DNA from: a virus
Strand: one strand, 5' to 3'
DNA: 64,000 nucleotides
Virus record (IMG/VR): IMGVR_UViG_3300050821_009094
Coordinates: 1-64,000 of that record
The notes under the pieces are model-generated. The model did not search any database. It saw only the letters and a program-made list of their open reading frames with translations, and was not told the DNA's origin. A program made the translations under genes and the position numbers. This document shows positions 7,357 to 16,089 of the stretch, piece after piece (position 1 is the first letter of the stretch; each line of letters begins with the position of its first letter).

Positions 7357-7831
7357 AGAACACCGTGATGTTGGCTGTTGCGGCTGCGCCCTGGGCGTTT
7401 TGCAGTTGGAAGTAGATCACGGTGTCCGAGAACACCATTGTATCCTGACTGTTGATTGTCAGCGACTGAGCGTTATTGTTGGTATCGGCGTTCGGCGTCG
7501 TGATGGTGATGGCCGATCCGGCAGTGACGATCGCAACACCGCCTTGTTGGATACCGGTGAACACGCCGCACGTCGCCATGGTCAGTGCCGACGAAGACCC
7601 TGAGATAACGATTCGATCGCAGCGCCAGCGGGTGAACCCGACTGGCAGATTGATCAGGATCGGGTTGTCGAAGTTGGTTTGATTAAAGTTGACGTTGGTG
7701 ATTGACTGCGAGAGCAACCCCTGGGTATTAAGCAGGATCGCGGTCCCGCCGTCGCCAACCACTTCATTGGTCGTCCAGACCGCCAGATGCCCTGGAGTAA
7801 CCCTGCCTGACTGGAGAACCCGGTTGCTCAT
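7340..7831 (-). CDS. fibre-associated beta protein, paralogue of 13737 gene
   Basis: 163 residues, no signal peptide. It starts with the module QSGRVTPGHLAVWTT and continues with blocks nearly shared with the 13737 protein: VNFNQxNxDNxILIxLP, RWRCxRIV, ATCGVFTG, NAQSLTIN and NVFYEPLP-like endings. It is clearly a duplicated gene. The beta-rich fold with paired Cys suggests a receptor-binding or fibre-tip protein. No known family recognised. Confidence 0.75.
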   Translation of the reverse strand: MSNRVLQSGRVTPGHLAVWTTNEVVGDGGTAILLNTQGLLSQSITNVNFNQTNFDNPILINLPVGFTRWRCDRIVISGSSSALTMATCGVFTGIQQGGVAIVTAGSAITITTPNADTNNNAQSLTINSQDTMVFSDTVIYFQLQNAQGAAATANITVFYEPLP

Positions 7832-7844
7832 GGTTCGAGCTATA

Positions 7845-9209
7845 TCACATATGGAACAAGCAGTGATAGACGAGTTTTGTGCCGCTGATTGAACCGCTGG
7901 TCACCGACCATCCCGTGTATGGGCTGGAACCAATGGGCGTAACCGCAAGTCCTCCCGTGACGATGCAATCCGGCAATTGCAACCACGTTTGAGATTGGAA
8001 CGTTACCGTACAGCCCGTAGCACCAGACCCCACGGTAATCGTACCGCTGGTGTCGGTATCATTGGTATCGATGCTTGCTCCCGATCCGCATGAACTAACA
8101 GCAGGTGGTGACGCGCTCGGTGACTGGTTATAGGGGTAATGGGTAGCCAAACCCGACGCGGTGAAGTAGCCCTGAAAATTGGTGCCTTGATACACTAAAC
8201 TCGACGCGACGGAACAGCCGGAAACGATTTGCTGTTTCATCACGCCATTGTTGGCGCCCGCCAGGTTGGTGCTGCCGACCAGCCAATAGCACGGGCCGCC
8301 GACGCTACCAGTTATGGTATCGTACGACCCGAATGTGTTTATCCCGGTGCTGTCACCCCTGATAACGCCGGTCTGCCCGCCGCCGAGTATTGTACCCGAT
8401 CCGATGAAATTGATCGTCGCGCCGTCATCCAGCCACTGCCCGCCGTTGAATATGTCAACGACTGATTGTGTAAGTCCGGTCCCAACCGTGATATTGGCGA
8501 CGCCGGTAACAAAAACCTCGCCGCCGCCTTCAAGGTTGAAAATATCACGGCCGGATGACGGCCCAAAATTATTGGTGCCACTGAACTGGACCTTGGTGCC
8601 AGTCCACGCGCTCACGATATTGCAAACATAGGTCGCTTCACTGGTTGCGTTGGCGCTTATGCCGTGGAGATTATAATTGCCGGAGTAGAACAATAAGACT
8701 GCGCCATCGCCGCCCCAATCGCCCTTGTTGCAGGTCCCGTTCGGCGGCGAGATGACGACACTGGACGGCGATGCGTCGTTGCCGAAAATCTCTATCTGGC
8801 TGTAGCCATAATTGGCGTTGCAAGTGAAGCATTTCGGAAAGCCAATAGGCGATCCAAATTGTGGTGTCTCGGGATAGGTGCCATTGCCCGTGTATATTAC
8901 GGCGCTGCCGACATTGAAACTCCAGAGCAGCGTCTGGTTCATAATATAGAGAGCATTCTGGAGTGTCTTGCATGGCGCGGCGATCGTCAGACACGTATTT
9001 GAGTCGCTTCCTGCCTGACAGGTCGATCCACCGTTGACACCACACGGCGTCGTGCCACTGCCGGATGGGTTGACGTAAAGAGCGACATTGCCGGTAACCA
9101 GCGAGATCAGACTGGCGATGGCAGCACCCCGGATCCAGCCCGGCGCCACTTGCGGGACCAGAACAAGCGCAACCGCTGATGCAATTAGAAACGTTCGCAG
9201 TGCCTTCAT
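7845..9209 (-). CDS. exported parallel beta-helix (pectin-lyase-like) spike protein
   Basis: 454 residues. A hydrophobic N-terminus (about residues 7-22, again 29-42) precedes a YVNPSGSG...PCGV / CKTLQNAL pattern, characteristic of the start of right-handed beta-helix proteins. Repeated short strands rich in Asn, Gly and Ser follow to about 330, then a Cys-containing C-terminal domain. Such folds occur in polysaccharide-degrading tail spikes. Catalytic residues cannot be picked out by eye. Starts in an ATGA overlap with the 9206 gene's stop. Confidence 0.65.
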   Translation of the reverse strand: MKALRTFLIASAVALVLVPQVAPGWIRGAAIASLISLVTGNVALYVNPSGSGTTPCGVNGGSTCQAGSDSNTCLTIAAPCKTLQNALYIMNQTLLWSFNVGSAVIYTGNGTYPETPQFGSPIGFPKCFTCNANYGYSQIEIFGNDASPSSVVISPPNGTCNKGDWGGDGAVLLFYSGNYNLHGISANATSEATYVCNIVSAWTGTKVQFSGTNNFGPSSGRDIFNLEGGGEVFVTGVANITVGTGLTQSVVDIFNGGQWLDDGATINFIGSGTILGGGQTGVIRGDSTGINTFGSYDTITGSVGGPCYWLVGSTNLAGANNGVMKQQIVSGCSVASSLVYQGTNFQGYFTASGLATHYPYNQSPSASPPAVSSCGSGASIDTNDTDTSGTITVGSGATGCTVTFQSQTWLQLPDCIVTGGLAVTPIGSSPYTGWSVTSGSISGTKLVYHCLFHM

Positions 9210-12200
9210 GGGATAACCTCGACGATTTGAGCATCGGCTGCAAGCGATACCGAAACCGATGACGTTGAGTGAGTTGTAGTTGGGGTGGTGCTGACTATGG
9301 GATCGTAGACGTTGACGGTCGTCGCCGTGATCGGCAGCGTTACCGTAAGCGACGATGTGGAAGGTGTTACTTGGCTATGGGTTGTATCGTTCCATATCGT
9401 CGGTTCCTTCCAGATCACGATTTCCCATGTGCCATTTGATTTCTCCAGCAGCAAGGAATTGCCGCCGCCTGCCCCTGCCGCAGGCAACCCGGAAATCGAA
9501 TAATTGAACTGGCCAGGCGTAAACGTTAGAGCCGTACCGCCGGTGTCATTGAGTATCGTGTAGGTGTTTTTTACCGCGGTGCCATTCACCTTAATGGTCG
9601 CCTGATCGCTCTGATAAAAACCGTAGTTATCGATGCAAGCACCATCGCCGGTGTTGAAGTCAAAAAGTGTATAAAGCGTCGTGTAGGGAACGCCTGCGGT
9701 AAACATATCGAAATAGATATTCATCTCCAATCGCGCCTGCGTGGTCTGATCGACCGCGCCAGTCTGCGCCGAAGGCGTGCAATAGCCGCCCTCGGTTATG
9801 ACAGTAGGCGCGCCAACAATCGGCTGGTTGGCCGGATTGAGCGCCGCCACCATCGTTGAGCCGACATAGGTCGTCGGCTGCGTGCCGCTGAATGGATAAA
9901 AATGGATGTTGTTGTAATTTGCCGTGCCGGCAATGCTCGGCGGCTGCGGCACCGTGTTGCCGAAGTAGCTGGTGTAATTTGCTACCTGGACGCCGGCCCC
10001 GGTCAGGGTCGCATCGGCTTGCGTGACGTTATAAATCAACGCCTGCCATAACAGACTGGAGGCCACCGATGCTTCGAGTTGCGCCAGCGGCGCGGCAGAT
10101 GGGCCTGTGACGCCCTGTGCCGAGAACTGGATAAGATCGCCACTTTTTACACCACCATTGATGGCGTTGGCGCTCATCGTCAGCGTGGTGCTGGTGGCTG
10201 ATACGACCGTGGTGCCCGGCGCTATCGCCGGCAAAACGGCGGCAGCATTGAGCACAACGGCATCCGCTATGGCGCCGTTAGCATTGCCGGCGCCGGTCCC
10301 GATCGTGACCGACAATCCCGACTGGGTGGATGTGAATGTCTGGTATTCGTTAAGCGTGTAAAAGCCGTTGCCGAGCTGTGTATAACCCGAGCCGGCTGTT
10401 GGTGCCGCGGTCGAGGCCATGCGGAAACCGCCGAGAACAACCGTGTTGTTATGCGAAGTCGAGATGGTAAGAGGATCGGTTGTCCCCGTAATGGGGGAGC
10501 CATCGAAAGGCGACGACGTATTGCAATTGACAATTCCAACGACACCAGCCGCGACAAAACCGGGAGGATTGCTAAACGTAATGGTGTCGGTCTGAGGAAA
10601 TCCACCGCTTGACGGTCCTATGGCATAGAATTCCTGCTCTGGCTGTCCTGTGCCGGCAGTTGCTCGCAACGCCCAGCTCAAACTCAAAGAATCGTTTACC
10701 GCAGAGATAGCGCCGGTATTTGTCGCCGTGAACGCCACCAGACACTCGTTCGGCGAGTTTATTGTAATGGGAACCTGAAAACCCGTACTGCAACTGGCAC
10801 AAGAAAGATAGTTGCTCCCTGGATCAACGGTTTGAGAAACATCTGTTACCGTTATGCCGGTGCCGGCATTGACCGTTCCGGTCCCGCTGAGTGTAAAGCT
10901 GTAGTTGCCGACCGACTCGACTTCGGCAGGCGTTGCGGCGAAGTGCAGTACGGCGCTGCTGGTGGACGTGGTGTTGTTGGTGGTGCCAGTGTTGACATAG
11001 CAAATCGGGAAATTGTTGGTCTCGTTCGGTCCCTCGTTCGCCAGCATCTTGCCGGGGTAAGTGGTAACAAACGTATTCATCAAGGCAATGGATGCAGCCG
11101 CACCGGTTGACGCATTATCACAGTCAATGGTCGGAAAACTGACCGGGCCGTTGATCCAAAGGAAATTAAACCTGACGTTATCGTTTGCTGCGAGATAATT
11201 ATAATTGCCACCGCCGTCGCCTGGCGTCGGCATGACGGCGCGCGCTACCGTCATCCCCATATTCGACATCGCGGTTCCGGCTGCGGCGGCAGGTGTGCCA
11301 AGAGGATCAACAACGCCGACCGAATTGGTGAAGTTCTTGGCGCGTTGCGCCTGCGCTCCAATGGTGCAAGGCGAACTCCCAATGCCCCCGACTGCAATCA
11401 AATAATTGGCAAAGGCACCGCAGGTGTTTGAAACATCTTGGGCAGTCATTTGACTGCCCCAGAATGCCATGGCTACTATTGACGTGGAATCCGAGAATGC
11501 GCCGCCGGCGCCATAATAATTAAGCAGGTTTGCAGTACCAGTTCCAACGCTGTTCGAAGTAGAATTCGGCGAACCTATTGCAGTGTTGTTAAAATACAGC
11601 GTAGTTGCCGATACTCCGGTACGTACCGCAACGGCATAACCTGACTGAGATGCTTCGGTTTCTTGATCGAATCCTAAACTATTGGAAAGTTGAGCAAGCA
11701 AAGTACCAGCGCCGGCATTGTTTTCCACCAATGCGTAGACAGCGGTATTAGCCGAGCCGCCTAGCATTATACCGCCGTTTGTTGGAGCAGTCCCCAACAA
11801 CCAACCGCCGAGGCTGACACTGTTCTGCGTCAACTGAGTGCCGGAAGTAAATGAAACTCCGCTGGCTAAATAGCTGGTTGAACCATCCGAATTATAGCCT
11901 TCATTGGCTGTGAAAGTCGGCGAGTTGACCGCAGTCAAAGTTGCCGTGCCGGGATTTTTCCAATTGATCAGGGCCGACTGACTATCGGCTGCCGCCGGAA
12001 CATAGAGGTAATCCATCTTCCCCCAAACATTCGATGGATTCGCCAAAAGTGCCGCAACCAGATTGTTGATCGCGGTTTTGTATGCTGTCGTTGGCGGGGT
12101 ATTAAACGCTGCAAAAATTGCACACGATTGTGCGAGGTACGGACAAACTGTGCCGGGCACAGTATGATTATAACTAGAATCACGACCAGGCGGCAGGCCG

Positions 12201-12247
12201 GTCCCACAAAGAAGAACAACAAGCAGTACCAGAAACGCGCGCTTCAT
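9206..12247 (-). CDS. large exported multidomain glycosidase-like spike
   Basis: 1013 residues from ATG 12247, preferred because it forms a TGATG overlap with the upstream stop. Hydrophobic N-terminus (KRAFLVLLVVLLC). Residues about 90-290 look like a LamG/concanavalin-like sandwich (GGWLLG...). A clan GH-A-type hydrolase follows: ANEGPNE supplies Glu405/Glu409 as candidate acid/base, and ITEGGYC supplies Glu819 as candidate nucleophile. Between them lies an inserted beta-sandwich region of about 300 residues. A C-terminal beta domain closes it. Likely substrate is a capsule or exopolysaccharide. Enzyme class is inferred from the two Glu motifs. Confidence 0.65.
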   Translation of the reverse strand: MKRAFLVLLVVLLCGTGLPPGRDSSYNHTVPGTVCPYLAQSCAIFAAFNTPPTTAYKTAINNLVAALLANPSNVWGKMDYLYVPAAADSQSALINWKNPGTATLTAVNSPTFTANEGYNSDGSTSYLASGVSFTSGTQLTQNSVSLGGWLLGTAPTNGGIMLGGSANTAVYALVENNAGAGTLLAQLSNSLGFDQETEASQSGYAVAVRTGVSATTLYFNNTAIGSPNSTSNSVGTGTANLLNYYGAGGAFSDSTSIVAMAFWGSQMTAQDVSNTCGAFANYLIAVGGIGSSPCTIGAQAQRAKNFTNSVGVVDPLGTPAAAAGTAMSNMGMTVARAVMPTPGDGGGNYNYLAANDNVRFNFLWINGPVSFPTIDCDNASTGAAASIALMNTFVTTYPGKMLANEGPNETNNFPICYVNTGTTNNTTSTSSAVLHFAATPAEVESVGNYSFTLSGTGTVNAGTGITVTDVSQTVDPGSNYLSCASCSTGFQVPITINSPNECLVAFTATNTGAISAVNDSLSLSWALRATAGTGQPEQEFYAIGPSSGGFPQTDTITFSNPPGFVAAGVVGIVNCNTSSPFDGSPITGTTDPLTISTSHNNTVVLGGFRMASTAAPTAGSGYTQLGNGFYTLNEYQTFTSTQSGLSVTIGTGAGNANGAIADAVVLNAAAVLPAIAPGTTVVSATSTTLTMSANAINGGVKSGDLIQFSAQGVTGPSAAPLAQLEASVASSLLWQALIYNVTQADATLTGAGVQVANYTSYFGNTVPQPPSIAGTANYNNIHFYPFSGTQPTTYVGSTMVAALNPANQPIVGAPTVITEGGYCTPSAQTGAVDQTTQARLEMNIYFDMFTAGVPYTTLYTLFDFNTGDGACIDNYGFYQSDQATIKVNGTAVKNTYTILNDTGGTALTFTPGQFNYSISGLPAAGAGGGNSLLLEKSNGTWEIVIWKEPTIWNDTTHSQVTPSTSSLTVTLPITATTVNVYDPIVSTTPTTTHSTSSVSVSLAADAQIVEVIP

Positions 12248-13740
12248 CAGATCGAGTATCCCCACGCCGTTACTGAAACTACGCCGCCGGTGCTTGCAGC
12301 CGACGAAATGACGGCAATCGAGGTTGATACGGCACTCGCCGGAATGCAGGGGCTAAATACTTCCTCGGTAACACCTAACCCGGAAGCATTCGGCGCGGTC
12401 CACTGCGTGAAATTAAGTGTTCCTGTCACAGTGCCCGTCACCGTCGCATTGCCGGTCACAGCCGCGGTTGCGTTGGCGCGGATAGAGAAGCCACAAATAT
12501 ACGTCAAATGCCCGGATACGTTGGTCAGCGTCGCCGTCGTCGCCGCAGTCGTGCCGGTAGTAGAGGCCGTGATGGGCACGGCAGTTGCCGGATATGGGCT
12601 GATCGAGTCGACCGCACCGATGTTTACCGTATGCGATACTTGTGCCGGGATCGGTTGCCCGGTATTGGTCGCAATCGCCGCAAGTGAAGAATTGCCGGTC
12701 GTCTGCAGCGCTGCAGTCGCCGCCGATCCAAGCGTGGTGTTGATCGTGCCGAGCGAGGTGTTGATAGTGGTCAGCGTCGAGTTGCCGGTGGTCTGCAGCG
12801 ATGAAGTTGAGGCACCGGTTGGCAACGGAAATGCCGACGCGATACTGACCGGTTGCGTGGTGGCAGAGGCATCGACCAGCAGCGCATTTCCGACCGTGAC
12901 ATTGGCCGAATTGCTGCCCTGATGGATCGTCATCAACCAGGGCGACGTGTTTGGGGTATTGCCCGGCTGTACCGTCCAGGTGCCCGACTCAGTCGCCGGG
13001 AAGGTACCGCCCGTGCCGGTCGTTAAGATCGCCGTGCCATTGGCCCCGGTGTTGGCCAGACTGACCTGCGCAGGAGAAGCCGCAGTACCGATCTCAGCAC
13101 CAGCCGCGGTGCGCAAATTGACCATGCCAGCGCGATAGGCTGTCATCTGCCATGCACCGGTCTGGCCCGTCGTCAAGGGATTGGAGGTCGCCGTGGTCTG
13201 GAACACGCCGCCGGCAGGGGTCAGCGCCGTGGTGCCGAACGTGAACGCGGACTCGTCCACAACCGCCGTACCGCCCGAGCCGGCGCAGCCGGTCACGCAG
13301 TTGACGATCAGGCGCCCCGAGGCGTCGAGCTGCAACCCCTCGAACTGACCAGTCGAAGGACTGGGCAGTGACGAGTTGTACACGCCGCCAATGAACAGTC
13401 CCTTGGCCGGGGCGGTAGCACCTGGCGCGACTTGTACGGCAATCTGATTAGCTGCTGTTCCCGCTCCAGTCGGTAACGGCCACGACACAGCACTGACAGG
13501 CTGGGTCGTGGTGCCTGTCGGGTCAGTACGCAGGGGGGCGCCAGCAGTGGCGACTTCGGTGCCGGACGAGTTTTCCAGCACCATGGCGGTGTAATATGGC
13601 CCGGAGCCGAAGATCTGGATCAAGAAGGTATTGAGGGCCGCGTCCTTGTAGGTGTAGGTCGTGGATGCCGCTAGCGCCACCTCCACCGTTACGGCCAGAA
13701 ACAGAGCGGCGCCGGCCGCGATCTTCTGCAAGCGGGTCAT
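12247..13740 (-). CDS. exported fibre/baseplate-like repeat protein
   Basis: 497 residues from ATG 13740 (MTRLQKIAAGAALFL...). A longer frame reaching 14091 is only antisense-free shadow of the upstream gene. Signal peptide ends VALA before AS. The centre carries repeats of the type LQTTGNSTLTTINTSLG / LQTTGNSSLAAIATNTG, typical of trimeric fibre or baseplate shafts, and TTQPVS blocks recur twice. The C-terminal beta domain has two Cys. Start overlaps the 13737 stop (ATGA). Role: adhesion or structural fibre, inferred. Confidence 0.7.
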   Translation of the reverse strand: MTRLQKIAAGAALFLAVTVEVALAASTTYTYKDAALNTFLIQIFGSGPYYTAMVLENSSGTEVATAGAPLRTDPTGTTTQPVSAVSWPLPTGAGTAANQIAVQVAPGATAPAKGLFIGGVYNSSLPSPSTGQFEGLQLDASGRLIVNCVTGCAGSGGTAVVDESAFTFGTTALTPAGGVFQTTATSNPLTTGQTGAWQMTAYRAGMVNLRTAAGAEIGTAASPAQVSLANTGANGTAILTTGTGGTFPATESGTWTVQPGNTPNTSPWLMTIHQGSNSANVTVGNALLVDASATTQPVSIASAFPLPTGASTSSLQTTGNSTLTTINTSLGTINTTLGSAATAALQTTGNSSLAAIATNTGQPIPAQVSHTVNIGAVDSISPYPATAVPITASTTGTTAATTATLTNVSGHLTYICGFSIRANATAAVTGNATVTGTVTGTLNFTQWTAPNASGLGVTEEVFSPCIPASAVSTSIAVISSAASTGGVVSVTAWGYSI

Positions 13741-14288
13741 GGCATACCTAGTGGTTGTGAGTCGGGAGTGCCTGTGGGTGGCGGGGGTACGATGGTGGCG
13801 GACAAGGGTAGTGGCTCGTAGAACACGTTGACGTCGGCATAGGCCGCGTTGCCTTGCGGGGTTTGCAGACGGAAGTAGATGGCCGTATCCGACAATGCTT
13901 CGGTATTCTGGTTGTTGATCGTGAGCGACTGGGCGTTGTCGTCGGTATCGATCATGTTCGTCGTGATGGTAATCGCCGTGCTGCCGGACACGATCGCGGT
14001 GCCGGTCCCGCCGACACCTGTGAACACACCGCACGTTGCCGTGCTGAGATTGCCGGATGGGTTGGAAAGCACGATGCGGGAGCAACGCCAACGGCCATAG
14101 GTTGCCGGCAGCTTGATGAGAATGAGGTTATCGACGTTGGCCTGGTTGAAGTTGACTGCCTTGATGGTGGACAGAAATTTGGCGTAGGTGTTAACAATTG
14201 TAACCCCGGCATCATCAATCACGCCATCGGTCAACCAGGCCGCCAAATGACCTGGCACGACGCTGCCACTTTGCAGAATTTGGTTCAT
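13737..14288 (-). CDS. fibre-associated beta protein, paralogue of 7340 gene
   Basis: 183 residues, no signal peptide. Opens with QSGSVVPGHLAAWLTDGVI, the same module as in the 7340 and 5962 proteins, and then matches the 7340 protein along its length (VNFNQANVDN, RWRCSRIV, ATCGVFTG, DDNAQSLTIN, NVFYEPLP). A Pro-rich tail of about 25 residues is unique to this copy. Duplication and divergence of a receptor-binding protein is the simplest reading. Confidence 0.75.
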   Translation of the reverse strand: MNQILQSGSVVPGHLAAWLTDGVIDDAGVTIVNTYAKFLSTIKAVNFNQANVDNLILIKLPATYGRWRCSRIVLSNPSGNLSTATCGVFTGVGGTGTAIVSGSTAITITTNMIDTDDNAQSLTINNQNTEALSDTAIYFRLQTPQGNAAYADVNVFYEPLPLSATIVPPPPTGTPDSQPLGMP

Positions 14289-14521
14289 TTATCAGCCGGT
14301 TTAGGCGCTTCTTCAGATTTTACCTGCGCCGCTGCCTTCACGCGCGTCTGCCAGTTGACGCACCACGTCGCGATATAGGCGGTTACCGCAATATCGACGG
14401 TCGGCGATTTGGCCGCCAGCGCACACATCGAGGCAATATTGTTCTGATCCTCGTCGGTGACGGGAAAAGGAGCGGCGAAGGCCGTTGATGTTAGAACTAA
14501 AAGCGCGACGATTGTTTTCAT
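14285..14521 (-). CDS. small exported protein, 78 aa
   Basis: Signal peptide MKTIVALLVLTSTAFA (cleavage before AP), then a helical region with two Cys (MCALAA, TWCVNW) that could form a disulphide in the periplasm, and a charged tail. Overlaps both neighbours by four bases, so co-translated with the SGNH hydrolase gene. Function unknown. Confidence 0.65.
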   Translation of the reverse strand: MKTIVALLVLTSTAFAAPFPVTDEDQNNIASMCALAAKSPTVDIAVTAYIATWCVNWQTRVKAAAQVKSEEAPKPADK

Positions 14522-16086
14522 AATGCTGAAAATCCCGATGGTGGGCTATAGAACGGCGAGGCACCCGAATAAGTGAAAGAACCTCCAGCGTAATTTAGCC
14601 CCAAAGCCGCATAGATTGTGTAACTGCCGCTCCATGTCAGCCACGGGTTGGCACCAGTCGCTGGATTGCCGCTCGCGCCCCACACATTGTTGATGCCGAG
14701 CCACGCTTTTTTCGCGTCCGCATCAAACGCAATCATGATCCGGTCGCCGAGTCCCGGCGTTATCGTCACCGCATTTGCAATGGTGAAGCCCGTAATATTC
14801 GGTGTGCCGCCTGATGCTACGCTGTTGGCATAGGTGCCAAGATCGAAACTGAGTGGCATGTATTGCAACTGCGTATCATCACAAATGCCATAGCTGTATG
14901 CCGCCCCCGTTCCAGCAACCAAAAATTCGAAATACCATTTGCCGGTTGACTTGCCGATCAGGGAACGAGCCACGTTCTCTATTGCGCCGGTCGGATTCGA
15001 TGTAGCCGTAAGGTTGCTGTTCGACAGCGTAAATATGGGCGTAGCAGTGAGATTATCGAGCGTGTCCGGCAACGTGGTGAGCGTTGCCGTCATCGCCTTG
15101 AATATGTAAGGCCCTTGTCCTAGCGTGCCTGTTGGGGCAATGCGGACATCGTAGGCAGTGGCCGCCGAAAGTCCCGTCAGCAGAACAGAGGGATTGCGCG
15201 ACGCGGTATGAGAGAACGATGTCCAGCTTCCAGAGCCGTGAACGGCGTATTGAATTGAATAATCCGAATAATATCCGCCGGAACTGGGAAACGACCACGA
15301 CAACGCAATCGAAATGTTTTTGGTTGCTCCTTGCTGGATATTGAAAACAGAACCGGGGGTTACCGCACCAGCAATCAGGCTGTTAATGGTCGCCGCGTAC
15401 ATGCACTCCATGTATGTCTGACCAAGATTGGTCGGGTGAGTGCCGTCGCTGAATAGGTTTGTGAACAGCGATATTCCGGGGATGCCTACCGACGCGCTGC
15501 TGCCGTAGTCAATCAAGGCATCGCAGTGCGTCGGGACCAATGCAGAAATGGCGGCATTGAGCGTTGCCCGCCATGTCTCATGGGCTTGATCGCTATCGAA
15601 ATCGGTTAAAGTCGAAACTACAGCATAGGTAAAACCCCCAGATTTAACGCTGTCACACACCCCACCGATGGCTGTGGCAAGACCTGCAGCATTGTTTGGA
15701 TAGTAGGTTGCGTTGCTTGAGTCATTGACCCCAATCAGAATCGTATAGATGTATTTGCTAAAACCTGGGTTTGAACTGATAAGAGCAATGTCGGATGACT
15801 CGCGCGAGACAGGTCCAGCAACCCCATCGCCGGAGTGGCCATTATTCTGCAAAGTAACCAGCGACGTATTCGGAGCATACAAATTAGGATAGCTGGTGAC
15901 TCCCGTGGCACCGTGATTTTGAGTGATGCTGTCGCCTTCGGCTACAATGAAGGTGCTGCTGGCGGTCGGAGCGACGTGGCACGGACATGTGCCGCAGTTG
16001 TCAATGAAGAAAACTTGCGAGGATGATTTACTATAGAATAGCGCCGCACAAGCAACAGCAAGCGCGGCTATCACAAACTTTCGCAT
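14518..16086 (-). CDS. SGNH/GDSL esterase with Fn3 and SPRY-like domains
   Basis: 522 residues. Hydrophobic N-terminus (residues 4-18). SGNH blocks are all visible: GDSI (Ser53 nucleophile), the NNGHSGDG glycine block (about 81-88), GVND (119-122) and DGTH (Asp214, His217). Residues about 250-335 form a fibronectin III-like domain, and about 345-522 a SPRY-like domain (GKWYFEF, AFDADAKKAWLG, NPATGANPW) also found in the 25292 protein. Probable role: deacetylation of host surface polysaccharide. A hydrophobic leader on such a fibre enzyme is unexpected. Confidence 0.8.
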   Translation of the reverse strand: MRKFVIAALAVACAALFYSKSSSQVFFIDNCGTCPCHVAPTASSTFIVAEGDSITQNHGATGVTSYPNLYAPNTSLVTLQNNGHSGDGVAGPVSRESSDIALISSNPGFSKYIYTILIGVNDSSNATYYPNNAAGLATAIGGVCDSVKSGGFTYAVVSTLTDFDSDQAHETWRATLNAAISALVPTHCDALIDYGSSASVGIPGISLFTNLFSDGTHPTNLGQTYMECMYAATINSLIAGAVTPGSVFNIQQGATKNISIALSWSFPSSGGYYSDYSIQYAVHGSGSWTSFSHTASRNPSVLLTGLSAATAYDVRIAPTGTLGQGPYIFKAMTATLTTLPDTLDNLTATPIFTLSNSNLTATSNPTGAIENVARSLIGKSTGKWYFEFLVAGTGAAYSYGICDDTQLQYMPLSFDLGTYANSVASGGTPNITGFTIANAVTITPGLGDRIMIAFDADAKKAWLGINNVWGASGNPATGANPWLTWSGSYTIYAALGLNYAGGSFTYSGASPFYSPPSGFSAL

Positions 16087-16089
16087 GGC

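Noticed and set aside
12128-12922. 264-residue + strand ORF
   Set aside because: Antisense to the fibre genes; Val/Thr-rich composition mirrors repeats of the opposite strand.
13741-14091. N-terminal extension of the 12247 gene giving 614 residues
   Set aside because: The first 117 residues are Arg/His-rich out-of-frame shadow of the 13737 gene; ATG 13740 starts a normal signal peptide and overlaps the previous stop by four bases.
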